Part shown: positions 1 to 5,534 of the stretch, piece by piece
Layout of the letters: each line of letters opens with the position of its first letter
How positions within the stretch are numbered: position 1 is the first letter of the stretch
Assembly (NCBI GenBank): GCA_002479645.1
Contig: DLOO01000085.1
Location: forward strand, 1-5,534
Source of the DNA: Lachnoclostridium sp. UBA7482
GTDB lineage: Bacteria; Bacillota; Clostridia; Lachnospirales; Lachnospiraceae
Length of the DNA: 5,534 bases
Reading direction: 5' to 3'
Notes under the pieces: model-generated
Databases searched by the model: none
What the model was told of the DNA's origin: nothing
The model's input: the letters and a program-made list of their open reading frames with translations, nothing else
Translations under genes and position numbers: made by a program

Positions 1-338
1 TTTCTTCGGGATTTTAGGTTACATGCATTATTCTTTCTATCGTAACTTGCGGTATTTACGGTCTTTACTGGGTATATTGCCTGCAGGAGGATATCCGTAC
101 CGCAACCGGCGATGAAAGCCTTCCGTCCGGCGGAACGGTAATTCTTTTAGGCATTGTAACCTGCAGCATTTACTTACTGTACTGGCTCTTTATGACCGGA
201 CAGAGGATTGATCAGCTCAGGGTACAGAGAGGAATGGCAGCCACCAACTTGAATATTATTTTCCTTGTTTGTGGTTTGTTCGGTTTCAACATCGTTGCTT
301 ATGCTATCGCACAGAACGAGCTGAACAACATGCCGTAA
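1..338 (+). pseudogene. DUF4234-type small membrane protein, 3' part, reading frame broken near the left edge
   Basis: The frame ending in TAA at 336-338 is open back to 18 (106 residues), then meets an in-frame TAG at 15-17. The visible protein has three hydrophobic segments (about nt 24-80, 135-195 and 246-315). The first two are internal repeats: IILSIVTCGIYGLYW (27-71) and ILLGIVTCSIYLLYW (141-185), identical at 11 of 15 positions. This paired IVTCxIYxLYW pattern is what I recognise as DUF4234, a small integral membrane domain of unknown function common in Clostridia and often found behind a zinc ribbon. Between the TAG and the domain there is no ATG, GTG or TTG; the first in-frame ATG is at 192, after both repeats. 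The start therefore lies upstream in another frame (an indel in the genome or the assembly), or the gene is dead. The domain itself is well preserved, which favours a recent or artefactual frameshift. The family call is from memory of the motif; no function is claimed. Confidence 0.65.
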
Positions 339-359
339 TCACCAGGCAAAAAAGCATTT

Positions 360-395
360 GAGGGAGAAACCGGGAAGGTTTCTCCCTCATTTTTT
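360..395 (+). terminator. Rho-independent terminator after the DUF4234-type gene
   Basis: A perfect 12-bp stem pairs 360-371 (GAGGGAGAAACC) with 377-388 (GGTTTCTCCCTC) around a 5-nt loop, followed by A and six T at 390-395. It lies 22 nt after the TAA at 336-338 and separates this gene from the infC operon promoter. Confidence 0.93.
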
Positions 396-446
396 ATTCC
401 ACAAGAAATTCGTTATTGAAAAATGTAAATTTTTTGAAAAATGCTG

Positions 447-476
447 TTGACACGGGACGCGAGATTATGATATTAT
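447..476 (+). promoter_or_regulatory. Sigma-A promoter of the infC-rpmI-rplT operon
   Basis: A perfect -35 box TTGACA (447-452) is followed after 18 nt by TATTAT (471-476), which carries an extended -10 TG at 468-469. The DNA upstream (about 413-446) is A/T rich and could act as an UP element. Transcription would begin near 482-484, at the foot of the structured leader. A strong promoter fits a ribosomal protein operon controlled mainly by attenuation downstream. Confidence 0.85.
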
Positions 477-481
477 ACTTC

Positions 482-626
482 TGCTATCTTTGTAAGATAG
501 TCTAAAGCAGAGTTTCCACTCTCACCTTCCGCTTGTTCGCAACGCAAAGAGGTCTAAGAATTTATTGCTTAATATTTTTAGTGATATTTTTGGAGTGGAG
601 CGCATGCATCCACTTTTTTTCTTTTG
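482..626 (+). ncRNA. L20 leader: autoregulatory 5' leader of infC-rpmI-rplT
   Basis: About 145 nt of non-coding leader lie between the promoter and infC, the position of the Firmicutes L20 leader, where excess L20 causes premature termination. I read these elements. A 7-bp hairpin pairs 484-490 with 494-500. A 5-bp hairpin pairs 509-513 (AGAGT) with 518-522 (ACTCT). A UUCG-capped hairpin spans 524-553, with ACCTT at 524-528 against GAGGT at 549-553. A long-range pairing of TCCACTC (515-521) with GAGTGGA (593-599) is the candidate antiterminator; it excludes both the 509-522 hairpin and the terminator at 594-620. The operon context is strong. The L20-binding site is not identified, and assignment to the Rfam family is from context and architecture, not a covariance search. 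Confidence 0.83.
594..625 (+). terminator. Attenuator terminator in the infC leader
   Basis: AGTGGA (594-599) pairs with TCCACT (609-614), extended by GC (600-601) with GC (606-607) past one bulged A at 608, leaving a GCAT loop. Seven T (614-620), a C and four more T follow. It ends directly before the infC Shine-Dalgarno, so it is a regulated leader terminator and not the end of an upstream gene. Its 5' arm is also the 3' arm of the candidate antiterminator (515-521 with 593-599), so only one of the two structures can form. Confidence 0.85.
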
Positions 627-633
627 GGAGGTG
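626..633 (+). promoter_or_regulatory. Ribosome binding site that fixes the ATT start of infC
   Basis: GGGAGGTG is a strong Shine-Dalgarno. From the end of GGGAGG (631) to the ATT at 641 there are 9 nt, the usual distance. The alternative in-frame ATG at 653 would be 21 nt away, which is too far. The site is also complementary to leader positions 523-530 (CACCTTCC), eight pairs with one G-U, so the leader could hide it. Confidence 0.85.
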
Positions 634-640
634 TAATACC

Positions 641-1147
641 ATTAGCGAGTATATGATTAACGAGCAGATCAGAGACAAGGAAATTCGTCTGATCGGAGAA
701 AACGGAGAGCAGCTTGGCATTATGTCAGCGAAGGACGCTTATTTCAAAGCACAGGATGCCGGTTTGGATCTGGTGAAGATTGCGCCTACGGCTCAGCCCC
801 CTGTCTGTAAAATTGTCGATTACAGTAAGTTCCGTTACGAGCAGACTCGTAAGGAAAAGGAAAACCGTAAGAAGCAGCGGACAACGGAGACCAAGGAAGT
901 TCAGCTTTCACCCAATATTGCAGAAAATGATATGAATACAAAGGCGGAAGCAGCTCGTAAATTCATTACCAAAGGAAATAAGGTAAAGGTGCAGCTTCGT
1001 TTCCGCGGGCGCGAAATGGCGCATCAGCAGAACGGTGTTGCGATTCTTCAGGCATTCTGCGAGAAGCTTGAGGATGTGGCGGCTATGGACAAGGCTCCGA
1101 AGATGGAGGGCCGTAACTTAGTTGTTACGCTGTCACCGAAGAAATAA
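641..1147 (+). CDS. infC: Translation initiation factor IF-3, rare ATT start
   Basis: IF-3 binds the 30S subunit, keeps it apart from 50S, and checks the start codon and initiator tRNA. The 168 residues are the normal bacterial length. The N-domain (about 1-70) opens with the typical MINEQIR and [14 protein letters not shown] motifs and carries the IF-3 signature [12 protein letters not shown] from residue 57. A lysine- and arginine-rich linker (about 66-85) leads to the C-domain, which has [33 protein letters not shown] and the terminal APKMEGRN. The reading frame extends upstream to an ATG at 533, but that start would translate the leader and its terminator hairpin, so it is wrong. The ATT at 641 sits 9 nt after GGGAGG and gives the N-terminus expected for Firmicutes. 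ATT starts are known in infC elsewhere and let IF-3 repress its own translation by discriminating against the codon. It is the first gene of the operon with rpmI and rplT. Confidence 0.97.
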   Translation: MSEYMINEQIRDKEIRLIGENGEQLGIMSAKDAYFKAQDAGLDLVKIAPTAQPPVCKIVDYSKFRYEQTRKEKENRKKQRTTETKEVQLSPNIAENDMNTKAEAARKFITKGNKVKVQLRFRGREMAHQQNGVAILQAFCEKLEDVAAMDKAPKMEGRNLVVTLSPKK

Positions 1148-1167
1148 GAACAATACATTTGAGTTTT

Positions 1168-1174
1168 AAGGAGG
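1168..1174 (+). promoter_or_regulatory. Ribosome binding site that fixes the rpmI start
   Basis: AAGGAGG lies 8 nt before the ATG at 1183. It sits inside the longer reading frame that would start at the TTG at 1159, so that longer start is excluded. Confidence 0.9.
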
Positions 1175-1182
1175 ACATCACT

Positions 1183-1380
1183 ATGCCGAAAATGAAGACC
1201 AGCAGCGCAGCTGCAAAACGTTTTTCCAAAACAGGTACTGGCAAGCTGAAGAGAATGAAGGCCGGCAAGCAGCATATCTTGACAAAGAAGTCTACCAAGA
1301 CGAAGAGAAACCTGAGAAAAGCAGCTATGACCGATCATGCAAATGAAAGAAATATGAAGAAAATCTTACCGTATCTGTAA
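1183..1380 (+). CDS. rpmI: Large-subunit ribosomal protein bL35
   Basis: This 65-residue, strongly basic protein of the 50S subunit begins [21 protein letters not shown], the conserved L35 N-terminus, and continues with the family's basic core ([24 protein letters not shown]) and a short tail ending MKKILPYL. The length is normal for L35. The start is set by AAGGAGG at 1168-1174; an in-frame TTG at 1159 would add eight residues (MSFKEDIT) encoded by the ribosome binding site itself. It lies 35 nt after infC and 27 nt before rplT, with no promoter or terminator between, so all three are one transcript. No defect is seen. Confidence 0.98.
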   Translation: MPKMKTSSAAAKRFSKTGTGKLKRMKAGKQHILTKKSTKTKRNLRKAAMTDHANERNMKKILPYL

Positions 1381-1391
1381 GAGAACGTCTG

Positions 1392-1398
1392 AAGGAGG
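1392..1398 (+). promoter_or_regulatory. Ribosome binding site of rplT
   Basis: AAGGAGG lies 9 nt before the ATG at 1408, in the short gap after rpmI. It is a near-consensus site, as expected for a highly translated ribosomal protein gene. Confidence 0.88.
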
Positions 1399-1407
1399 AC
1401 TAGAACG

Positions 1408-1764
1408 ATGGCAAGAATTAAAGGCGGTTTGAACGCAAAGAAGAAACACAATAGAGTATTGAAGCTTGCAAAGGGTTACCGTGGCGCAAGATCCAAGCAG
1501 TACAGAGTAGCTAAGCAGTCCGTTATGCGTGCTCTTACCTCTGCATTTGCAGGTCGTAAGGAGAGAAAGAGACAGATGCGTACTCTTTGGATTGCCCGTA
1601 TCAACGCAGCGTGCAGAATGAACGGTTTGTCCTACAGCAAATTTATGTATGGCCTTAAATGTGCAGATGTAACCATTAACAGAAAGATCCTTTCCGATAT
1701 GGCTATCAATGATGCGGAAGGCTTCACCAAGCTTTGCGAATTGGCTAAGAGCAAGCTTGCATAA
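1408..1764 (+). CDS. rplT: Large-subunit ribosomal protein bL20, likely operon autoregulator
   Basis: L20 binds 23S rRNA early in 50S assembly. In Bacillus it also binds the infC leader and triggers premature termination. The 118 residues match the family length. The N-terminal half is a long basic extension (ARIKGGLNAKKKHNRVLKLAKGYRG...) that threads into rRNA. The L20 signature runs from K54 to R70 and includes LWIARINAACR. The globular C-terminal domain (about 60-118) ends in LSDMAINDAEGFTKLCELAKSKLA; this is the part known to suffice for repression in E. coli. It is the last gene of the operon and is followed by a terminator. The leader at 482-626 provides the matching regulatory target, so the feedback loop appears complete within the window; that L20 acts on this particular leader is inferred by homology. 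Confidence 0.98.
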   Translation: MARIKGGLNAKKKHNRVLKLAKGYRGARSKQYRVAKQSVMRALTSAFAGRKERKRQMRTLWIARINAACRMNGLSYSKFMYGLKCADVTINRKILSDMAINDAEGFTKLCELAKSKLA

Positions 1765-1796
1765 CCGGCAAAAGAATAAAAAGCCTTGGCTTTATT

Positions 1797-1829
1797 AAGA
1801 CTCCCGACCGAAAGATTGGGAGTCTTTTT
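1797..1829 (+). terminator. Rho-independent terminator closing infC-rpmI-rplT
   Basis: AAGACTCCC (1797-1805) pairs with GGGAGTCTT (1818-1826), 9 bp around a 12-nt loop, and the T run continues to 1829. It lies 32 nt after the rplT stop. A small imperfect hairpin (1780-1793, AAAGC/GCTTT) sits just before it and may be accessory. Confidence 0.9.
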
Positions 1830-1842
1830 GTGCTGCGTATGC

Positions 1843-1871
1843 TTTACATCCGACGGGTTCTGTGATACTAT
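1843..1871 (+). promoter_or_regulatory. Probable sigma-A promoter of the Thr/Pro-linker gene
   Basis: TTTACA (1843-1848, 5 of 6 to TTGACA) is followed after 17 nt by TACTAT (1866-1871), with an extended -10 TG at 1863-1864. An alternative -10, TATAAA at 1869-1874, has a poorer 20-nt spacing. It falls between the operon terminator and the next gene, where a promoter is needed. Confidence 0.65.
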
Positions 1872-1923
1872 AAAACTGGTATGGAATTGACTTTGTGATA
1901 CCGGGAAAATCGGAGGAATCCAC

Positions 1924-2481
1924 ATGAAAAAGAATGTCGTATTTGCAGGGATTGCCCTGATGGCAGTGATGCTTTTGGGATGCCTGTGTTTTGTAATAGA
2001 TAAAGTGAAAAATGACAATGATAAGCCGACCGCGACGCCGAAACCGACCGCAGAGGCAACCGCAACGCCGACGGAGGAGAAAACTCCCACGCCCACATCC
2101 GCCGGGAAGGCAACACCCACGCCGAAGCCGACGGGGACGCCGACTCCGGATTTGACCCCGGAGGCGCCGAGCGCAACACCGGAGCCGACGGGGGAGCCTA
2201 CTCCGACACAGAGCGTGTCGGGGAATTTGACGTTAGAGCAGGCAAAGGAGCTTTTGAGGCATATCAGTGCGGATGAGCTGCGGCTTCCCAATGACGTCAA
2301 TTACTATGAACTGGAGGGAGACGACTGGACCACGATGGTACGCGGTAAGGAATGCTATTGCATTGATGTGTTCCACGAGGAAGAAGGTCTTGCGGGTCGT
2401 TTTTACATTGCGGTAGACGGCAGTACCGGTTATCGATTGAATGACGATGAGGAATTTGTAACGATTTCCCTGCCGCGATAA
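1924..2481 (+). CDS. Putative lipoprotein or membrane-anchored protein with Thr/Pro-rich linker, function unknown
   Basis: This 185-residue protein has three parts. Residues 1-25 form a positively charged, hydrophobic export signal containing LLGC at 17-20, a plausible lipobox with Cys20 as the lipidated residue. Because the hydrophobic run continues (LCFVI), an uncleaved membrane anchor is the alternative. Residues about 35-95 are a low-complexity linker of TPKPT, TPTP and PTGEPTP units, probably an extended spacer across the wall. Residues about 98-185 are an acidic folded-looking domain with a short helix (TLEQAKELLRHI) and then a beta-like part (CYCIDVFHEEE..GRFYIAVDGSTGYRL). I do not recognise a catalytic motif; the ending resembles the small beta-rich domains of secreted Clostridia proteins, but no family is claimed. 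GGAGGA at 1912-1917 lies 6 nt before the ATG. A promoter lies at 1843-1871, and the next gene begins 46 nt later with no terminator between, so the two are probably co-transcribed. The acg/ccg/gcg codons of the linker make it locally GC rich, explained by amino acid content. Confidence 0.85.
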   Translation: MKKNVVFAGIALMAVMLLGCLCFVIDKVKNDNDKPTATPKPTAEATATPTEEKTPTPTSAGKATPTPKPTGTPTPDLTPEAPSATPEPTGEPTPTQSVSGNLTLEQAKELLRHISADELRLPNDVNYYELEGDDWTTMVRGKECYCIDVFHEEEGLAGRFYIAVDGSTGYRLNDDEEFVTISLPR

Positions 2482-2527
2482 GCGGGGGCAGAGAGGATAT
2501 CAAAAAGAGGAAGAAAGGGGCAGCGAT

Positions 2528-5500
2528 ATGCGCGAAAAGATCAATGCACTTGCAAACGGCAATATCAATTATGAGCTGCCGCATCTTCTGACAGACCGGG
2601 AGCGACTGTTTTGCAGCGTGGAGGCGGGCAAGCGTTTTCACGGGTATTTTACGCTTAGCAACAGCATGGAGCGTCCGATGAAGGGAATTTGCTATTCCAG
2701 TCACCCGGCATTGGAATTGATGACCTCCCGTCTGGTTGGAACTGAGATTCAGGTGGAGTATCAGGTGCGAGGAGAATATCTGACCGAGAAGGACAGTGTT
2801 TCCGGTGAGATTTATTTTATTATGGATTGCGGGGAGAAGGAATTTCCCTTCAAAATCGAGATTGCAGCGCCCACCCTGCTTTCCTCGGAGGGTGAGCTTA
2901 AGAATCTGCAGGAATTTGCCATGCTTGCAAAGCGCAACTGGAAGGAAGCGGTGCGTGTATTTACCGAAATCAGTTTCCGCTCATTCCTGGCGCACCAGGA
3001 GGCGCGTTATGTGCACTTGTGGGAGCATGTATGCCGCTCTGCGTCGAGCGACCAGGCGCTGGAGGAGTTTCTGGTTCGCACCGGTCAGAAGCTTGAGGTG
3101 GCATTTCTTACCGAAGAGCCGCAGCTAAAGTATGAGATTGCGGAAAATAACCTGACGGACCGTATCGTAATTACGAAAAATAACTGGGGATATCTGCGAA
3201 TCAAAGCATCTTCCTCGGACTCCTTTGTTGAGATTGAGCAGAACGAAATTACCACAGAGGATTTTAAGAATAACAGTTTGGAATTGCAGTTTACCATTCG
3301 TTCTGACCGCATGGTACAGGGAAATTATGCGGCGGCGATTGTGCTTGAGAGTCTGACGCAGAGAGTGGAACTGGAGGTTTCCTGCCATAAAAATGTGGAA
3401 CCGGTTCTTTTGTTTGACGGAAAGCAGGAAGCGAGACGTCTGTTCTCCAAGTTGTCGGAGAATCTCCTGCAGCATCGTCTGCGCCGTATTCCGGCAGGCC
3501 GGTACATCTCCGAGGCGGAGGATATTCTTACGCGTCTTGACCGGGTGACGTCGCCGGAGATGTTAGAAAAGCGCCTGTATCGCGTGCACCTTGCACGCCT
3601 TTCCGGCAGGGAAAATTCGGCAAACAGTTATATGCGCGGAGTCACGGATGAGGAATTGAGCCGCGGTTCTGTCATCGCAAGAGGTCTGTACCTTTATCTG
3701 AAAGCAGAGCGTTTGCAGAGTAACCGTGCGGAACTGATGTCACAGCTGCAGCAGCTATGTACGGAGCATCCCGAGACGCCGGAGGTCACTCTGCTCCTGT
3801 TGTTTGTCGATGAGCGTTACGGTAAAAATCCGCGTCTGAAGCTTGCGGAGCTTCGAGCATTATATGAAAACGGTTTTTCGTCGCCGTTTTTGTATTTGGA
3901 GGCGGCGGAACTTTTGGCAGGCGATCCCGCGCTGATTCATGAACCGGATGCATTTATCGTACAGTCGTTTTATTTTGCGGTTAAACACGGCATGCTGACC
4001 AGAGAGCTGGTTCTTCAGTTTACATATCTAATAGAGCGTTCCCGGGAATATCATCCGCTTTGCTACCGGATTTTGTCGGGCATGTATGAGCGTTTCCCGA
4101 TTCCCGATGTGCTGAGTGCGCTGTGCTATATGCTGATTCGCGAAGGGCGCAGGGAACCGGAGTATGCCATCTGGTACCAGAGAGGGGTTCAGGAACAGCT
4201 TCGCATTACCGAATTATACGAGTATTACATATATTCCATGGAACCCGATGAGGAAATGCAGTTGGATTCTGCGGTACTGTCGTATTTTGTTTATAATAGC
4301 CGCCTGAGTGAGGAACGCCTTGCATTTTTGTATGCAAATGTAGTTTGTCACAAGGAAAGTAACCGTCCGGTTTATGAGACCTATCGGGAGAGGATTCATC
4401 AGTATGCGCTGGTGCAGATGAGAGCCGGTAAGAACAGCCATCATCTGGCAATCCTGTACCGGGATTGTCTGTCAGATACGGAGAGCCGCACAGAGGCATT
4501 GGCATATTTGCCGCGCGTCGGTTTTCGCCATGAGGTGCGCTGTGACAATCCGGCCGTGCGTTATGTATGCGTGTCTCACCGTGAGCTGCGGGAAGAGACC
4601 ATGTCTCCGGTGACGGACGGAGTTGCGCAGGTGGATATTTACACGCCGCAGGCATTGGTGTCTCTTGCCGATGAGTACGGAAACCGGCTGCTGAACGGCG
4701 TCTCCTACGAATGCGTCCGCCTTTTGCATGCAGACGAGTGTTATAACGATGCATTCCGTCTCAGCCCCGAGAGCAGTATGCTGCTTTTGAGCCTGGCAGT
4801 TAAGGCACAGACAGAAGCCAGATACGACGCCGTATCGGTTGACCTGCGAAGACAGGCCATTCGTCTGTCCGAGCTCAGTGAGGATTTCCGGTCGGAGCTG
4901 GTAAGAACGCTTGTACTTTACTATTATGATAACTGTCGGGATGAGATGCTTGAGGATTACCTGACGGAGCTGAAGGAACCGCAGATTCCCCGGAAGCAGC
5001 GGGCGAAGATTATGAGTCTTTTGATTCTTCGCGGACAGAATGAACGTGCGCTTTCGATGCTGCTTCATTTCGGACCGGAGGGAGTGGAACCGCGTCTGGT
5101 TGAGTCGCTGTGCCTGGCTCTTTCGCCGGAATTGTTCCGCCGGAACCGTGAGCAGATTATTCGCCTGATGTACTGGAGCTTTACGCGCGGAAGACGAAAT
5201 GAGAAGCTGATTGCCTGTCTTGCGGACCATTACCAGGGAACAACGGAGAGTATGTATTATCTCTGGCAGGAGGCGCTTACCTGCGGAATTTCTACGGAAG
5301 ACTTAGAGGAGCGTTTGCTGGCGCAGATTCTGTTTACCGAGTCTGATTTGAACCTGGCAGACAGTATTTTTGCACATTATCAGAAACCCGGCTGCAATCG
5401 TCAGCTCGTTCGGGCATATTTGTCCTATGTATCGTATAAATATTTGCTGGAGGATGTACCGATTGGGGAGCAGACCCTGCGTTTTATGAAGCGCGACGTG

Positions 5501-5534
5501 TACTCCGATGAAAACGACATCTGCATTTTGGCAA
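2528..5534 (+). CDS. DUF5717-like large protein of unknown function, 3' end beyond the window
   Basis: I translated this frame from the ATG at 2528 to the edge: 1002 codons with no stop. AAAGGGG (2514-2520) lies 7 nt before the ATG. The opening (MREKINALANGNINYELP) and overall architecture match what I remember of DUF5717, long uncharacterised proteins of Lachnospiraceae; this is recall, not a search. Residues about 25-112 look like a beta-sandwich (GKRFHGYFTLSNSMERPMKG to CGEKEFPFKIEI). About 115-205 are helical. About 215-288 form a second beta-rich segment (ITKNNWGYLRI to VELEVSCHK). From about 300 to the edge the chain is almost all helix, with many Leu/Ala/Tyr/Arg-rich pairs suggesting a TPR-like solenoid. 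There is no signal peptide, membrane segment, Walker motif or evident catalytic site, so a cytoplasmic scaffold or binding role is a guess. It lies 46 nt after the Thr/Pro-linker gene and is probably in its transcript. I recall family members of roughly 1100-1200 residues, so most of the protein is visible. Confidence 0.85.
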   Translation, partial: MREKINALANGNINYELPHLLTDRERLFCSVEAGKRFHGYFTLSNSMERPMKGICYSSHPALELMTSRLVGTEIQVEYQVRGEYLTEKDSVSGEIYFIMDCGEKEFPFKIEIAAPTLLSSEGELKNLQEFAMLAKRNWKEAVRVFTEISFRSFLAHQEARYVHLWEHVCRSASSDQALEEFLVRTGQKLEVAFLTEEPQLKYEIAENNLTDRIVITKNNWGYLRIKASSSDSFVEIEQNEITTEDFKNNSLELQFTIRSDRMVQGNYAAAIVLESLTQRVELEVSCHKNVEPVLLFDGKQEARRLFSKLSENLLQHRLRRIPAGRYISEAEDILTRLDRVTSPEMLEKRLYRVHLARLSGRENSANSYMRGVTDEELSRGSVIARGLYLYLKAERLQSNRAELMSQLQQLCTEHPETPEVTLLLLFVDERYGKNPRLKLAELRALYENGFSSPFLYLEAAELLAGDPALIHEPDAFIVQSFYFAVKHGMLTRELVLQFTYLIERSREYHPLCYRILSGMYERFPIPDVLSALCYMLIREGRREPEYAIWYQRGVQEQLRITELYEYYIYSMEPDEEMQLDSAVLSYFVYNSRLSEERLAFLYANVVCHKESNRPVYETYRERIHQYALVQMRAGKNSHHLAILYRDCLSDTESRTEALAYLPRVGFRHEVRCDNPAVRYVCVSHRELREETMSPVTDGVAQVDIYTPQALVSLADEYGNRLLNGVSYECVRLLHADECYNDAFRLSPESSMLLLSLAVKAQTEARYDAVSVDLRRQAIRLSELSEDFRSELVRTLVLYYYDNCRDEMLEDYLTELKEPQIPRKQRAKIMSLLILRGQNERALSMLLHFGPEGVEPRLVESLCLALSPELFRRNREQIIRLMYWSFTRGRRNEKLIACLADHYQGTTESMYYLWQEALTCGISTEDLEERLLAQILFTESDLNLADSIFAHYQKPGCNRQLVRAYLSYVSYKYLLEDVPIGEQTLRFMKRDVYSDENDICILA

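Noticed and set aside
27..32. ATT codons at 27 or 30 as a start for the DUF4234-type protein
   Set aside because: There is only a weak TAGG upstream, the start would fall inside the first membrane segment, and ATT starts are mostly restricted to infC.
533..640. N-terminal extension of infC from the ATG at 533
   Set aside because: It would translate the leader hairpins, the terminator and the Shine-Dalgarno, gives a non-IF-3 hydrophobic sequence, and has no ribosome binding site.
1159..1182. TTG start adding eight residues to L35
   Set aside because: The AAGGAGG of rpmI lies inside this stretch, and the conserved L35 N-terminus begins at the ATG at 1183.
1777..1796. Small hairpin AAAGC/GCTTT after rplT as a separate terminator
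   Set aside because: The stem is short and A/T rich and no proper T run follows; the 9-bp hairpin at 1797-1829 explains termination better.
2026..2214. Repeated ACGCCG/CCGACG units considered as a tandem repeat or CRISPR-like array
   Set aside because: The repeats are irregular, have no spacer structure, stay in frame, and simply encode a Thr/Pro linker.
1632..2300. 222-codon open frame on the minus strand with Val/Gly/Ser-rich protein
   Set aside because: It is the complement of the end of rplT, its terminator and the Thr/Pro linker; the repetitive valine-glycine composition is a by-product of the linker codons, and it crosses two genes and a terminator.
2796..3128. 110-codon plus-strand frame inside the DUF5717-like gene
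   Set aside because: It is an Arg/Ser/Cys-rich alternative frame with no ribosome binding site, inside an intact long gene.
4206..4754. 182-codon minus-strand open frame rich in Arg, His and Pro
   Set aside because: It overlaps both the DUF5717-like gene and another minus-strand shadow frame, and its composition is unlike a real protein.
4472..5230. 252-codon open frame on the minus strand
   Set aside because: It lies wholly inside the DUF5717-like gene, has no recognisable domain, and looks like a chance open frame opposite a GC-rich coding sequence.

Overview
The window looks like a chromosomal segment from a moderate-GC Clostridia bacterium, most likely a Lachnospiraceae relative. The evidence is strong AAGGAGG ribosome binding sites, a Firmicutes-type attenuated leader ahead of infC-rpmI-rplT, a Thr-Pro-linker surface protein, and a very long protein that I recognise as DUF5717-like, a family I associate with Lachnospiraceae. 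The taxonomic placement is inference. Every supported gene is on the + strand.

Layout. (1) Positions 1-338 hold the 3' part of a small DUF4234-type membrane protein. Its frame is broken by an in-frame TAG at 15-17 and it has no usable start in the window. A strong intrinsic terminator follows at 360-395. (2) Positions 447-476 carry a sigma-A promoter with an extended -10. About 150 nt of structured leader follow, matching an L20 leader in position and architecture: competing hairpins, an intrinsic terminator immediately ahead of the Shine-Dalgarno, and a leader segment complementary to both the terminator arm and the Shine-Dalgarno. (3) infC (rare ATT start at 641), rpmI and rplT form the translation operon, which closes with a terminator at 1797-1829. 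(4) A new promoter (1843-1871) drives a putative membrane-anchored or lipoprotein gene with a Thr/Pro linker (1924-2481). After a 46-nt gap comes a DUF5717-like gene (2528 to the right edge, more than 1000 codons, still open), probably in the same transcript.

How the genes work together. IF3 selects start codons and keeps ribosomal subunits apart, and L35 and L20 are large-subunit proteins. By homology to the Bacillus system, L20 feeds back on the leader to stop transcription when ribosomal protein is in excess, while the ATT start probably lets IF3 restrain its own translation. The last two genes have no known function. Their shared transcript suggests a link, but nothing in the sequence proves it.

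Nothing here is a mobile element, CRISPR array, tRNA or rRNA. The most interesting parts are the double-lock leader of infC, the frame break at the left edge, and the uncharacterised Thr/Pro protein plus DUF5717-like pair.
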